Source of the DNA: Pantoea eucalypti
Lineage (GTDB): Bacteria; Pseudomonadota; Gammaproteobacteria; Enterobacterales; Enterobacteriaceae
Direction of reading: 5' to 3'
DNA length: 64,000 nt
Assembly (NCBI RefSeq): GCF_009646115.1
Contig: NZ_CP045720.1
Span: forward strand, 3,038,001-3,102,000
A program made the position numbers and the translations under genes. Below the pieces are notes generated by a model, which searched no databases, had not been told where the DNA came from, and worked only from the letters and a program-made list of their open reading frames with translations. Below are positions 8,197 to 18,224 of the stretch, piece after piece (the stretch's first letter is position 1; each line of letters opens with the position of its first letter).

Positions 8197-9519
8197 TTAA
8201 TGATTTTCTTGTGCTGGCTTATCATTTTGGTTCACTGACAATACATACAAAGCATTTAAAGCAGACAAGGTTTTTGCAACAGACTCCAGAATTTCTTTAC
8301 GGCTGCCTTCTTTATCCTCTGCTGAATATCTAAGCAGTTCTTCTGGTGGTACGCCTGAACTTTCCAGTTTTCTGCGTATTTTCCAGGAAAAGCTTTTCAG
8401 TTCAGAAATCGTTAAATATCCTCCTTTTCTCTGTTCTGCATTGGCCAGTTTTAAATCAAATTCGTCCAGATCGGCAGTAACCTCTTTGTAGTTCCACGTT
8501 GAGGGTAAAATGTTAGCCTTAGCCTGCAGTTTATACTTCCATTTCTGACTGACTGAATTATCAGGCCATGCATTTTCAAGACGCTGAGCAAGAATATCGC
8601 CCTTGCGAAGTAATTCATCGTTTGGACGATCCGCAATCCATGTCAATAATGACGCCGACTTATGCAATATTTCATCACGATGACTTTCCAGTTCTTCCTT
8701 ATCTATCCCCTGCCATGCTAATGCTGTCAGTGCATCGTCACCCGGAAAATCCTGAAGTACCCCAGCAAGCTTTTCGGTAACTCCTGGTTTTTCCATGTAT
8801 CTGATGCCGGACATTAACAGCATGGTCGCCAACATACCGCCAATAATACCTGCACATCCAGCCTGAATAAGATGCTTTCTTTTTATGCTGCTCCCCTGGA
8901 CAGAGGAATTGGTTTTAATATTGATCGGAGATAATTCTGGCCGTATATCTTTATCAATTTTTAAATGTGCAAGGCTTAAAATCAAAGAAGAAGATGCTTT
9001 ACTGCGAACCTGAAGAAAATAATGCATATTTTTTAAAGAGTTTCTGCAACGTGCATCCGTTTTCACCGCTTCGTCATAAAGCAGTGCAATACTTTCAGCA
9101 ATACTACTGGCCACGGCCGTAAAATTATCATCACAGTCAAGCTGGTAAATACTGGTCACTACGTGTGTATTCAGCCATTCAAGCAGATATCGTCGTCGAT
9201 CCGAATCGACGACCGGAGGCCAGCAATATTCGGATGTCTTGCCGCGCCATACTCTAACCAGGATATTGAGTCCCTGCGCCAGACCTCTCCAGCCGTCCAG
9301 CTTTAAGCTCATCAGACAGAACCAACACCCACTCTGCAAATCATACCCATACTTACGCCAGTATGCCCGGCACTGGCTATCCAGCGTTTTCCATTCACTT
9401 TCACTCATCCTGCGAATATCTGCATTCTGCATGGACCAGTTGATTTCAAGAAACTCCGGGCTCTGTCTCGGATCTTTTTTATTAACTTTTAGCGCCTGAA
9501 AAACAGTGCCTGAGTTCAT
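8197..9519 (-). CDS. TagA/VasL-like T6SS protein (ImpA-N type)
   Basis: A 440-residue T6SS accessory protein. The N-terminal 150 residues look like the ImpA_N domain shared with TssA (W-R-x-Y, CWFCLMSLKLDGWRGLAQGL). A single hydrophobic segment follows at about 217-238, then a helical C-terminal domain of the VasL type. In enteroaggregative E. coli the protein with this architecture, TagA, sits at the membrane distal to the baseplate and stops sheath polymerisation; the same role is inferred here. The start ATG overlaps the clpV stop by 4 bases (ATGA), showing translational coupling. It is the last machine-related gene before the AT-rich cargo genes. Confidence 0.78.
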   Translation of the reverse strand: MNSGTVFQALKVNKKDPRQSPEFLEINWSMQNADIRRMSESEWKTLDSQCRAYWRKYGYDLQSGCWFCLMSLKLDGWRGLAQGLNILVRVWRGKTSEYCWPPVVDSDRRRYLLEWLNTHVVTSIYQLDCDDNFTAVASSIAESIALLYDEAVKTDARCRNSLKNMHYFLQVRSKASSSLILSLAHLKIDKDIRPELSPINIKTNSSVQGSSIKRKHLIQAGCAGIIGGMLATMLLMSGIRYMEKPGVTEKLAGVLQDFPGDDALTALAWQGIDKEELESHRDEILHKSASLLTWIADRPNDELLRKGDILAQRLENAWPDNSVSQKWKYKLQAKANILPSTWNYKEVTADLDEFDLKLANAEQRKGGYLTISELKSFSWKIRRKLESSGVPPEELLRYSAEDKEGSRKEILESVAKTLSALNALYVLSVNQNDKPAQENH

Positions 9520-12068
9520 TTTCTTTTACTCTGTCGATCTGTAACGATGGCAAGATCTTTTCCCGTAACCTGCACCCGGATATGCAGGTTTCCGCTGCCG
9601 TCAGCTTCGAGCAAATAATCGGTCACCAAAGGCAACAGGCTTTGATTGATTACAGTATCAACATCACGCGCGCCACTTTGCCTGACATGACAGCGGTCAG
9701 CGATATACCTCACTACTGCAGGACTGTAACTGAGAGATCTCTTCTCACCGTCTCTGCCAGAAAAGCGCAGGCTGATTATTCTGAGCTTAGCGTTGATAAT
9801 ATTATTAAGCGCCTGGGCACTGAGCGGTAAGTAAGGGAGCAGGGTCAGACGCCCCATAAACGCCGCTGGAAATACGCGGCTGAATTCAGGTCGTATCTGG
9901 CGGACTAATGCATTGATATCAGGAGATTCCTTTTCTCCTGCCGCCATAATTACATCATCAGCCAGATTACTGGTCAGAATGATGAAGGTGTTGCGAAAGT
10001 CGATAGTTTGCCCTTCACTGTCCTCCATGACCCCTTTGTCAAATACCTGATAGAAAAGTTCGATCACATCTCTGTGTGCTTTTTCAACTTCATCAATCAG
10101 AACAACGCTATAGGGTTGTCGACGCACAGCCTCAGTCAGTACGCCACCCTGTCCATAGCCGACATAGCCAGGGGGAGAGCCTTTCAGGCCGGCGACAGAG
10201 TGTGCCTCCTGGTACTCAGACATATTCAGCGTTATCAGCCCTCTACTTCCGCCGTACAACATTTCTGCCAGGGCCAGTGCTGTTTCTGTTTTACCTGTCC
10301 CGGAAGGTCCGGCCAGCATAAAGACGCCCATTGGCTTTAACGGATCGGCAAGACCCGCCCGACTGGTTCGAATCTGCCGGACAATTGCCTCAAGCGCATG
10401 TGATTGTCCGGTAACCCGTTCGCACAAACGTTCATACAGAGTATTCAGCGGCCCCTGTTTTTGCTCCAGGATTTGTTCCACCGGAATCCCCGTCCACCCG
10501 GCAATAATTTCTGCAACGCATGCCGCATCAACACGCTCGAAGACCATAGGTTGCTGTTTGTGCATTACAGACAGTTTCTGCCGCAGGCTTGCTTGCTGCT
10601 CAGAATTTTGGCATTGAGCAATCCGGGCAACCAGGCTCTGCTGTTCTTTCCATACCGGAGTCAGAATGGTCAGGTCTTGTTTGATTTCAGCTTTACGTTG
10701 ATCCAGCCAGGCAATACGTGTTGCACATCCACTGTCCAGAGAGAGGCTACGGCGCTCAAGTGAGATATTCCTCAGCATGACATTCAGATCTTCAATCTCT
10801 CGTGGCTCGTCGCTCTGGGACAAAGCCACCCTGGCACAGGCCGTATCCAGCAGCGTGACTGACTTATCAGGCAACTGCCGGCCCGGAAGATAACGGGCAG
10901 AGAATTCAACAGCAGCCACGATTGCCGAATCAGGGACTGGAATACCATGATGACTGCTGATGGCGGGTACAATCGACCGCAGCATATTAATTGCCGTGTC
11001 CCGGTCGGGTTCCGTCACCCTGACTATCTGAAAGCGGCGGGCAAGCGCAGCATCCTTTTCAAAATATTTTTTGTACTCGGACCACGTTGTAGCACCGATC
11101 ATGCGTAACTCTCCCCTTGCCAGGGCGGGTTTTAGCAGGTTGGCCGCATCGTTCTGGCCCGCAGTCCCTCCTGCTCCAACCAGCATATGTGCCTCATCGA
11201 TAAAAAGAATGATCGGCACGGGGTGTGACTGAATGTCACAGAGCAGGCTTTGCAGCCGATTTTCAAATTCACCTTTTACGCTGGCTCCAGCCTGTAACAG
11301 GCTGAGATCAAGTGACATGATATCCATTTTTTTCAGTGAGTCTGGTACGGTACCGCTGACGATGCGCTGCGCTAATCCCTCAACCAGTGCTGTTTTACCG
11401 ACGCCAGGTTCACCCGTCAGGATTGGATTGTTCTGACGCCGACGAAGTAATACATCTATCATCTGGCGGATTTCATTCTCACGCCCTGTAGCGGGATCCA
11501 GCTCTCCCCGGCGCGCTTTCTGAGTCAGATTATGGGTGTATTTCAGCAATGCAGGCCCACCAGATGGCACACCTTCTTCCGTGTTATCTTTTTTCTGGCC
11601 CGTACCTGAGTATTCAGCCATGAGTGCGTCAGCCTTCAGCACGTCACAATGCAGTGCCTGACGAACCTCTGTCGGAAGAGGCAACGTAACATCGTCCGGG
11701 TCAGCAAGCAGACAACCAATAAACGCCGTGGCAGGAAGATGCCGCTGATGCCAGCAAATGCTGGCATGCAGCCATGCTTTCTCAAGATGCCGGACAAGGG
11801 ACTCAGACAGTACGGGTCCACAGGTATTGCCGCTGCGCTGCTGGTTCAGACTATGCGTCAGCGCGTCTGCCAGCTGGTCCCCTCTGAGCCCCGCCCCCAG
11901 ACACAGCTGTTCAAGCAATACCGTCTGAGTAGTGATTAGCGCCAGCAGTAAATGCTCAACACTCACCTCATGGTGAGTCCGGCTAACGGCCTGACTCACT
12001 GCCGCATTCAGGCAGTGCCGCGCATCGGCAGAAAAGACTTCCGTAATTTTTTTCAAATACTGACTCAT
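9516..12068 (-). CDS. clpV: T6SS AAA+ ATPase ClpV (TssH)
   Basis: An 850-residue Hsp100 ATPase that disassembles the contracted TssB/TssC sheath for recycling. It has an N-terminal Clp_N repeat region (about 10-150), first AAA+ module with Walker A GEPGVGKT (219-226) and Walker B ILFIDEAH (about 287-294), a shortened middle domain, and second AAA+ module with GPSGTGKT (587-594) and [11 protein letters not shown]. All catalytic motifs are intact. The middle-domain region (430-540) contains the GWTGIPV hallmark. AGGAAG precedes ATG 12068. It lies between tssM and the tagA-like gene in one operon-like run. Confidence 0.96.
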   Translation of the reverse strand: MSQYLKKITEVFSADARHCLNAAVSQAVSRTHHEVSVEHLLLALITTQTVLLEQLCLGAGLRGDQLADALTHSLNQQRSGNTCGPVLSESLVRHLEKAWLHASICWHQRHLPATAFIGCLLADPDDVTLPLPTEVRQALHCDVLKADALMAEYSGTGQKKDNTEEGVPSGGPALLKYTHNLTQKARRGELDPATGRENEIRQMIDVLLRRRQNNPILTGEPGVGKTALVEGLAQRIVSGTVPDSLKKMDIMSLDLSLLQAGASVKGEFENRLQSLLCDIQSHPVPIILFIDEAHMLVGAGGTAGQNDAANLLKPALARGELRMIGATTWSEYKKYFEKDAALARRFQIVRVTEPDRDTAINMLRSIVPAISSHHGIPVPDSAIVAAVEFSARYLPGRQLPDKSVTLLDTACARVALSQSDEPREIEDLNVMLRNISLERRSLSLDSGCATRIAWLDQRKAEIKQDLTILTPVWKEQQSLVARIAQCQNSEQQASLRQKLSVMHKQQPMVFERVDAACVAEIIAGWTGIPVEQILEQKQGPLNTLYERLCERVTGQSHALEAIVRQIRTSRAGLADPLKPMGVFMLAGPSGTGKTETALALAEMLYGGSRGLITLNMSEYQEAHSVAGLKGSPPGYVGYGQGGVLTEAVRRQPYSVVLIDEVEKAHRDVIELFYQVFDKGVMEDSEGQTIDFRNTFIILTSNLADDVIMAAGEKESPDINALVRQIRPEFSRVFPAAFMGRLTLLPYLPLSAQALNNIINAKLRIISLRFSGRDGEKRSLSYSPAVVRYIADRCHVRQSGARDVDTVINQSLLPLVTDYLLEADGSGNLHIRVQVTGKDLAIVTDRQSKRK

Positions 12069-12117
12069 GTTTTCTTCCTGATTTTTATACTAAATGAACA
12101 GTTCATCCGACAGCTGG

Positions 12118-15100
12118 TCAGGGGCAACTTGCAATTTTTGCAGGAAGGCGGGAAAGCAGGTGTTTCTGCGGTTCAGAAAAGCGTCCATCGCCGGATTGAA
12201 TGAGAGACGCTTGCTGCGCGCTATTATTCTCATCAAGTGCGTGTTCAAGCGCCTGCCATTGCCGCCAGGTCTCCTGAACATCAGCCTGGCTGGCTGGCTG
12301 ATAGCGAACCATAATTTGTTTAATACCCTGCGCACGCAATAATGCAGCCTGGTCGGAAAAATCCTCCGCCTGATAAGTGTGCTGCCCTTCTGCTATATCG
12401 TTGAGGAAATCTGGCCAGGCACTCTCTCCTGTGTAGTTATATTCAAGGCTGAAGCCGGGAAACTGAATAAGCTGTGCCACCCGGCCGCAATGACCCGGCC
12501 GCCACCTGAAAAGCGCCTGTTCATCGAAGTTCATACTCTTCAGTACCCAGCGTTGATCGTCACAAAAAAGAGTAAGTTTAGTGCCGACAGGCATTAGCCC
12601 GGCACCACCAGGTACTGTGGCTGGCAGGCTATGCAGGCTCAGTTCTCTGGGCGTGCTCTCCAGCTGTTTCTGCTTATCTTCGAGACTTTTCTGCTGGGCT
12701 CTGAGCAGGGCTAATTTGTCATCCTTACGGGTTTTATCCCGCTCAGGCATGGGCAGCAAATCATCGGGATTGAGTTCCGCGTTTATCAGGGAGATAAACG
12801 ATTGGCTCAGCTTTATATGCTGGCCTTCAAATTTGCCTGCTTCAGCACCGTTCTTACCGATAGCGAGAACATGTTTTGCTGAATCACGCATAAAGGAGGA
12901 AATATATTGGTGTGCGAGAGCCTGTTGTGCCGGATAGTCTATTCGCCTGGCGTTCTGCTCCAGTGGCCATAGCACCGTGCTTTGCCATTGATGCTGTAAC
13001 CAGCATCCACTCTGTTGCATGGCATGAGCGATTATCAATTTTTTATCCTGCCCATACAGTGTCCAGACCGCGTCAACACCGGCATCTGGCGTCACAGAGA
13101 TCAGGTTTTTACGCAATGCTGTGAAACGCTTACTCAGTGCAGGAAGTGGATTGTTTTCGTTTCCCTGAACAGGGGCAAACAGACCTGACGTCAGCAAGGG
13201 AGTATCTGATGGCGAATTAAGTGCATCTGATACGGCAGAATGTAAACTGCTCTGCCAATCCGTCCACGACTGTGCCTGTAAGCCCGCGTCAGTAATAACC
13301 TGAGCGCCCTTGCCCTTTTTAAGCCACTCCCCGAAGACAAAATACAGCTCCTGCTTGCGCTGACTGAACTGTCGAACCAGCGTTCCTGAAACACTGTTCG
13401 TCTGCAATTCAACCAGCTTTCGCAGCTGTAACAGCCAGGGCGAAGCGTCAGCATGACTGATGTCTGCAAGCTGCTGATTTACCATACGCGCAAGGCCTGT
13501 TGCAGGACTGTTTCCCTGGGCAATATTGAGCAAGATATCAGACCACTGTTGCTCACTCAGATCCGAAACAGGCAGTCTGTTCAGCTGTATAATAAACTTA
13601 ATCCAGGCCGACTGACGTAGTGCAGGCAGGCGTTGTTCAAACCGTGCCAAGGCGGGTAAGTCTATTTTTTTACCTGCTGCGTAGTGAATCTCTTTCAGCC
13701 AGCGGTAAATTTGTTGCGTCCCCTCCGCTGTCCAGATGCCATCAATGCTAACTTTGTCACCACTTCCTGGAAAAAAGCTTCCCGAACGTACAGGCGAAAT
13801 CTGCTGAGTTGATGCCAGCAGCCATCGCCACTGTGGATCGTCACTGACAAGTTCACCCAGTAAACGTCTTAAACGGGATATCTGTTGTTCTCCTCCATTA
13901 CGCAACAAAAGTGCACGCTGGAGCAGCAAACTCTGGCGTGGAGTCAGGGAAATATCGCTAGTCATCATTGTCAGGGCAGGAGATATCGGTGACTTTCCTG
14001 ATGACGAAGCCAGTGCGTTGCCGTTCAGAAGGCTTTCTTTTGCCACAACAGCACGAGCAAGTTCCATGATGAGTTCACGTTGTTTTTCCGGAACGGCCAG
14101 TTTGAAATCCTGGTGGTAACGGCTGATAACCTCGCGATCATCCTGATAATGAATCACCGAATAGGATAATATCCTATCCTCAATCTCGGCCTGGCGGGAA
14201 TAAAGCACACTTATGAAAGGTAAATAGCGGACCGGATGCTGAAGAGCAGCATCAATCGATTCCAGCTGAGAAAGAGAGCTAATTACATCACTGCTTTTAT
14301 CGGTATCAACAACATGAAAGGTCATTGTCGCGCTAATCAACAGCAGAAATGTAACTATGCTCGCGATAAAAAGCGTTCCCCAGCGGCTCAAAAAGCCGCG
14401 GACAGGGCATGTGTATAATATTTTGCTGTTGCTACTGATAAATGGCAGCGTTCTGGAAAACAACTCTCCTGTAAAATAACTCTTTCTCTCATTTGATGTG
14501 TTGCTAACAGGTTCTGTTGCCGTAAACCAGATCCCGCCTAATGCCGGGACCGTAGAGTCTGAACTGACATCATCCCCACAGATGGACGCAATATATTGAT
14601 GCAATACAGGCTGAAGCGACTGCATCTGCTCAGGCATGTCCAGCAGAAAAAGTGTATCAGCATCAGGCTTTGCTCCGGAAAACATGCTGATACGCACGTT
14701 ATTTAGCCCCTCTCTCATGGCATCGAAAAGGGGACTGAGGAATGAGGGATCACGGCTATCAATCGCGGGAGGCGTGAGCCAGAAATATCCCAGAGGCTGG
14801 TGCTGTTGTTCTGGTGATAGCGCACTTATCCAGCGGCTGAATCCCGGGATATTTTCACACTCTGTCACCAGGACATAAACCGGCAAACGTCTTCTGGTTT
14901 TATTCAGCAACGGCTCCAGGCAAGCACGTATACGCCTCCCCCTGATGACAGGCGGCTCATCGCGAAGATTCAGCAATTCGGTAACAGAAATGCAGACGAC
15001 AACGCCGGCCGGCGGCGGAGCCGCATGAAACCAGCTCGCAGTTCGTTTCCAGACTTTTTTCACACATCCGGACTCAGAAAATAGTCCGGGCAGTTCCAGA

Positions 15101-15555
15101 AATGACAGTGGCTGGAAAAACCACCACCGCAGGGTTCGGGCTGGCGTGATCTCCCGATTTTCCCGACATCCCGAAGCTGGCATCATCTCTGACCCCGACA
15201 GCAGGGTTGAATGACTGTTGCCTGCTGCGGTAATAAAAAACCAGGGATAGACCTTATTTATTCTTTTGGCTTTTTTTAATCTACGTACGCCCGATCTCCA
15301 GTGTGTATACAGGATCCGTTCTGTACGGGAAAATACATGGCGGGAAAAAAGCTTCTGAAAATAATCCTGTTTTTGCAAGGCGGATAACGATTTCCGAAGC
15401 AGACTAACCAGACAAACAGAAAAAATAAAAAAAAACCATAAAACAATGGCGTAAACAAGAGATATTTCCATCCATACTGACAGGAAAAGGCAAAAGATGA
15501 AAAGAATGCACAGCAAAACCGCCCAGATTATAACGGGAATTATCTTTTTTAACAT
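12118..15555 (-). CDS. tssM: T6SS membrane complex protein TssM (IcmF)
   Basis: A 1145-residue inner-membrane protein that with TssL and TssJ forms the trans-envelope complex anchoring the T6SS. Two membrane segments open the protein (about 5-28 and 31-53), a third lies near residue 400, and a long periplasmic IcmF-related region and C-terminal TssJ-binding part follow. In the cytoplasmic NTPase-like domain the usual Walker A glycine-lysine-threonine is replaced: residues 110-119 read AAGNSHSTLL, with no lysine, so nucleotide binding is probably lost. The start at 15555 lies one base after the tssL stop. Length is near the family norm, and no frameshift is evident. Confidence 0.95.
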   Translation of the reverse strand: MLKKIIPVIIWAVLLCILFIFCLFLSVWMEISLVYAIVLWFFFIFSVCLVSLLRKSLSALQKQDYFQKLFSRHVFSRTERILYTHWRSGVRRLKKAKRINKVYPWFFITAAGNSHSTLLSGSEMMPASGCRENREITPARTLRWWFFQPLSFLELPGLFSESGCVKKVWKRTASWFHAAPPPAGVVVCISVTELLNLRDEPPVIRGRRIRACLEPLLNKTRRRLPVYVLVTECENIPGFSRWISALSPEQQHQPLGYFWLTPPAIDSRDPSFLSPLFDAMREGLNNVRISMFSGAKPDADTLFLLDMPEQMQSLQPVLHQYIASICGDDVSSDSTVPALGGIWFTATEPVSNTSNERKSYFTGELFSRTLPFISSNSKILYTCPVRGFLSRWGTLFIASIVTFLLLISATMTFHVVDTDKSSDVISSLSQLESIDAALQHPVRYLPFISVLYSRQAEIEDRILSYSVIHYQDDREVISRYHQDFKLAVPEKQRELIMELARAVVAKESLLNGNALASSSGKSPISPALTMMTSDISLTPRQSLLLQRALLLRNGGEQQISRLRRLLGELVSDDPQWRWLLASTQQISPVRSGSFFPGSGDKVSIDGIWTAEGTQQIYRWLKEIHYAAGKKIDLPALARFEQRLPALRQSAWIKFIIQLNRLPVSDLSEQQWSDILLNIAQGNSPATGLARMVNQQLADISHADASPWLLQLRKLVELQTNSVSGTLVRQFSQRKQELYFVFGEWLKKGKGAQVITDAGLQAQSWTDWQSSLHSAVSDALNSPSDTPLLTSGLFAPVQGNENNPLPALSKRFTALRKNLISVTPDAGVDAVWTLYGQDKKLIIAHAMQQSGCWLQHQWQSTVLWPLEQNARRIDYPAQQALAHQYISSFMRDSAKHVLAIGKNGAEAGKFEGQHIKLSQSFISLINAELNPDDLLPMPERDKTRKDDKLALLRAQQKSLEDKQKQLESTPRELSLHSLPATVPGGAGLMPVGTKLTLFCDDQRWVLKSMNFDEQALFRWRPGHCGRVAQLIQFPGFSLEYNYTGESAWPDFLNDIAEGQHTYQAEDFSDQAALLRAQGIKQIMVRYQPASQADVQETWRQWQALEHALDENNSAQQASLIQSGDGRFSEPQKHLLSRLPAKIASCP

Positions 15556-15556
15556 A

Positions 15557-16183
15557 TTAGTTCCGGATTAACAGATGCAGTCCTGAAAGAGTTGTCAGAT
15601 AAAAAATAGCACCAAATAAAAACAATGATGTTTTGTTATGAAAAAAACGCAACCTCTGAAAAGACTGGCGCGAATTTAATTCGACGTCCGTTGCTATAAT
15701 TCTCGCAACACCGGGCCAGGACTGCCATTCATCTGGAAGACATTTCCTTTCATCACTGATACGCAACTGTAATTCATCGCTCCTCTTATGAGCATACTTC
15801 CCCTGGAAACCCATGAGCAAACAAAAAAGGTAAACCTGCCTCAGGTCCTTATTCACTAAATCAATTCTATCAAGACGGGTGTAAAATTCCTCGCCCCCGA
15901 TCGCCGTCCGGAACCTTTGACTTTGCAGCATGCTGGTGCGCCATTCATTTACCCAGTCCGGTGACGTTTTTAATACCATTTCATCAAGCCATACAATCAC
16001 CGCAAAATGTGAATCCTCACAGTCCTGCAGGCTGTATAATAATTCTGAGTTCAGCATAGCCTTATCCAGCAATGTAATGCACTCATTTCTGAAATGATTA
16101 CAGTCAGGATAATCCTCGGGCGTCAGACTGAACTTTATTCCCATACTGAACACAGGTAGATAATGATTTAACAGAGAATTCAT
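15557..16183 (-). CDS. tssL: T6SS membrane complex protein TssL (DotU)
   Basis: A 208-residue DotU/TssL-type protein: an N-terminal cytoplasmic helical bundle and one C-terminal membrane segment (SLFLFGAIFYLTTLSGLHLL, about 185-204). There is no C-terminal OmpA/peptidoglycan-binding extension, so cell-wall anchoring must come from another protein. Conserved DotU features include AVIVWLDEMVL and CLLMGFQGKY. It pairs with TssM in the inner membrane and contacts TssK. Its start overlaps the tssK stop by 4 bases (ATGA). Confidence 0.93.
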   Translation of the reverse strand: MNSLLNHYLPVFSMGIKFSLTPEDYPDCNHFRNECITLLDKAMLNSELLYSLQDCEDSHFAVIVWLDEMVLKTSPDWVNEWRTSMLQSQRFRTAIGGEEFYTRLDRIDLVNKDLRQVYLFCLLMGFQGKYAHKRSDELQLRISDERKCLPDEWQSWPGVARIIATDVELNSRQSFQRLRFFHNKTSLFLFGAIFYLTTLSGLHLLIRN

Positions 16184-17571
16184 TCTGCCCCCGTAAAAAC
16201 CAGCTGCACTTCCAGGTCATCCGGCATTTCAGGAAAATAAAACGCAACCTCCCCATTTTCAGCTACAGAACGCCACTGGTCAGAATTGTGGTGTATGTGA
16301 AAATAATAATAATCGTTGCGAACAGGCACTCCCCGAGGTGGATTTTCGCAGGCGGTGAGCGCTACCCCTGGCAAAGCATGTCGAATCAATCCGTCAATCG
16401 TATTACCCGAGGCAAGCTTAAAGCCTGCCGCACTGAACTGACCACTTTGGCTCAGGATTTTTTCCGAAGTACGTAATAACAATAAAACATCGCCTTTCTT
16501 CAGTTCCTGATTTTTCGTTATCTCTCCACAAAATATGCCATTCTCATTTTTCAGCTTTATATACGTGCTGTCTTCAAGCACCAGGCTGTTCATAAGCATA
16601 GTTAACGTCGTTCTCAGACGATAAAATGAGTCAAATAGTTTTTCATGATCATAATACAGGGCGATATTTTCCTCCCCTTTCCATTCTCCCAGACAATTAC
16701 AACAATCACTGAATGAGGAAAGTTCGCCGACAAGCTGACTCAGTAAATTATAAATACTCCAGGGATGTACCTGAGCAGCCGCCATGTAATTTTTCAGCAC
16801 GGGTAATGCGCGATTAAGAGAGCGCATAGTCATCAGTTGAATTAGCTGATCGCTCCGTTCCTGACGGCTGACCAGCTGTTCCGGACGCTTATATTCTTCG
16901 AGTTTCCGGGTTCTGGCTCCGATTTCGAACACAAGGCTCTCAATGAGCTTATGCAGTGAGGGGCTGCCACAGAGCGTAACGGCAGGAGGTGAAAACATTG
17001 AATCAAAGACCACTTGCTCACCCTCATGACACAACCTTACCAATGGGATGCATTCACAGTTGGTTGCGGCCTCTTTTTCCTCGCTCGTCAGCAACAAAAC
17101 ATTATATAAGATACGGTTTACTTCAGTTTCAGGACCGCTACCATGCACGTCTTTCATCAGAGGAGCGTTTGCCATACTCAGCCAGCGAGTTACCACATGG
17201 CTGTTTTCCTTTTCTGGCAACGTCACATTACAGTGGGCAGCGTCAAACCGCGGTAATGCCAGCCATAACGTTAAAGGATGATCGCGAAGTTTCCAGGCAT
17301 CACGAAAGTTTCTTTTTTGAATACGACAGTTTCCGGGGTACGTCAGATAATCTCCACCCGGAAGAAAGAAACTAATGCTATCAACACTCATGACATAATC
17401 GTTCAGAGCAGCCCTGTTCACAGACATCTCACTAATCCCGTAGTTATAAGGTTGCGCCTGCTGCCGATGACGGGCATGCAACCATGCATAATGGAGATCG
17501 AGCGACTGTAAATGTTGAGGTTGCAGATAAAGTCCAGAATGCCAATAGATCTGTTGTTCTTCAGCGTTCAT
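16180..17571 (-). CDS. tssK: T6SS baseplate protein TssK
   Basis: A 463-residue baseplate subunit that links the baseplate wedge (TssEFG) to the TssL/TssM membrane complex. The N-terminal YWHSGLYLQPQHLQSLD motif is the classic TssK/VasE opening (W...G..L.PQH.Q), and the C-terminal receptor-binding-like domain ends with FYFPEMPDDLEVQLVF. Full family length, no disruption. The start overlaps the tssJ stop (ATGA) and its stop overlaps tssL, so tssJKL are translationally coupled. Confidence 0.95.
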   Translation of the reverse strand: MNAEEQQIYWHSGLYLQPQHLQSLDLHYAWLHARHRQQAQPYNYGISEMSVNRAALNDYVMSVDSISFFLPGGDYLTYPGNCRIQKRNFRDAWKLRDHPLTLWLALPRFDAAHCNVTLPEKENSHVVTRWLSMANAPLMKDVHGSGPETEVNRILYNVLLLTSEEKEAATNCECIPLVRLCHEGEQVVFDSMFSPPAVTLCGSPSLHKLIESLVFEIGARTRKLEEYKRPEQLVSRQERSDQLIQLMTMRSLNRALPVLKNYMAAAQVHPWSIYNLLSQLVGELSSFSDCCNCLGEWKGEENIALYYDHEKLFDSFYRLRTTLTMLMNSLVLEDSTYIKLKNENGIFCGEITKNQELKKGDVLLLLRTSEKILSQSGQFSAAGFKLASGNTIDGLIRHALPGVALTACENPPRGVPVRNDYYYFHIHHNSDQWRSVAENGEVAFYFPEMPDDLEVQLVFTGAE

Positions 17572-18224
17572 TGTTTATCTGCTCCGCTATTTTTTGTCTC
17601 AGTCAGATCAATGTCAGGCAGGCTGACATCCGGAGCCTGGCTTTTCTGAACGTTTTTCTGTGTGCTGATAATTCCCTCACTTCCCAGCGTGATTGCCAGA
17701 GATAATGGTGAAAGTTCGCGATGCCAGACGGGATTCAGCCATCCTGTCTTGTATTTCCTTACAGGAATATCTTCCTGGATCTGGTGCTGTTTACCCGGGA
17801 ATGGGTAGTACCCTGCAATCAGCGCCATGTATCGCGTGTGCATTGCCCTGTCGACATGCAACGTGGTTGTCTGTCCCGGCATCATGGTGTAACGATCAAT
17901 CTGTAAAACTGCGTGGCCGTTTGCCGCATCCGTCCCGACTCCTGCCCCCGCAAACAGGCTCTTTACTTTCACAGGATTGATGAGTATCTGTTCAAGCGTT
18001 TCGGCTTTTGCAGCCTGAAGCACTAAAATAGTGCAACTGTTGGCCATGCCGTTGACCAGATTCAGGTCAGGCCTGGCATTTAGCGTTACGCTAATGGCTC
18101 CAGCTGAAAACGGCGCTGACAGATCTGGTTTCGCTGAATTTTGCAAACTGCTCTGATGTCCCGCACAACCTGACAACATCCATATCAGGCTGAAACAGCA
18201 CAGATTTTTCCCTTTTATAATCAT
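17568..18224 (-). CDS. tssJ: T6SS outer-membrane lipoprotein TssJ
   Basis: A 218-residue lipoprotein. The signal sequence ends in the lipobox L-S-G-C with the lipidated cysteine at residue 20. The mature part has the transthyretin-like TssJ core (VTLNARPDLNLVNGMANSCTILVLQ; then FAGAGVGTDAANGHAVLQIDRYTMMPGQ) that binds the periplasmic C-terminus of TssM. It is somewhat longer than many TssJ proteins (about 160-180) because of an extra C-terminal tail after about residue 185 rich in Ser/Asp. The first codons overlap the tssA stop by 4 bases. Confidence 0.92.
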   Translation of the reverse strand: MIIKGKNLCCFSLIWMLSGCAGHQSSLQNSAKPDLSAPFSAGAISVTLNARPDLNLVNGMANSCTILVLQAAKAETLEQILINPVKVKSLFAGAGVGTDAANGHAVLQIDRYTMMPGQTTTLHVDRAMHTRYMALIAGYYPFPGKQHQIQEDIPVRKYKTGWLNPVWHRELSPLSLAITLGSEGIISTQKNVQKSQAPDVSLPDIDLTETKNSGADKQ

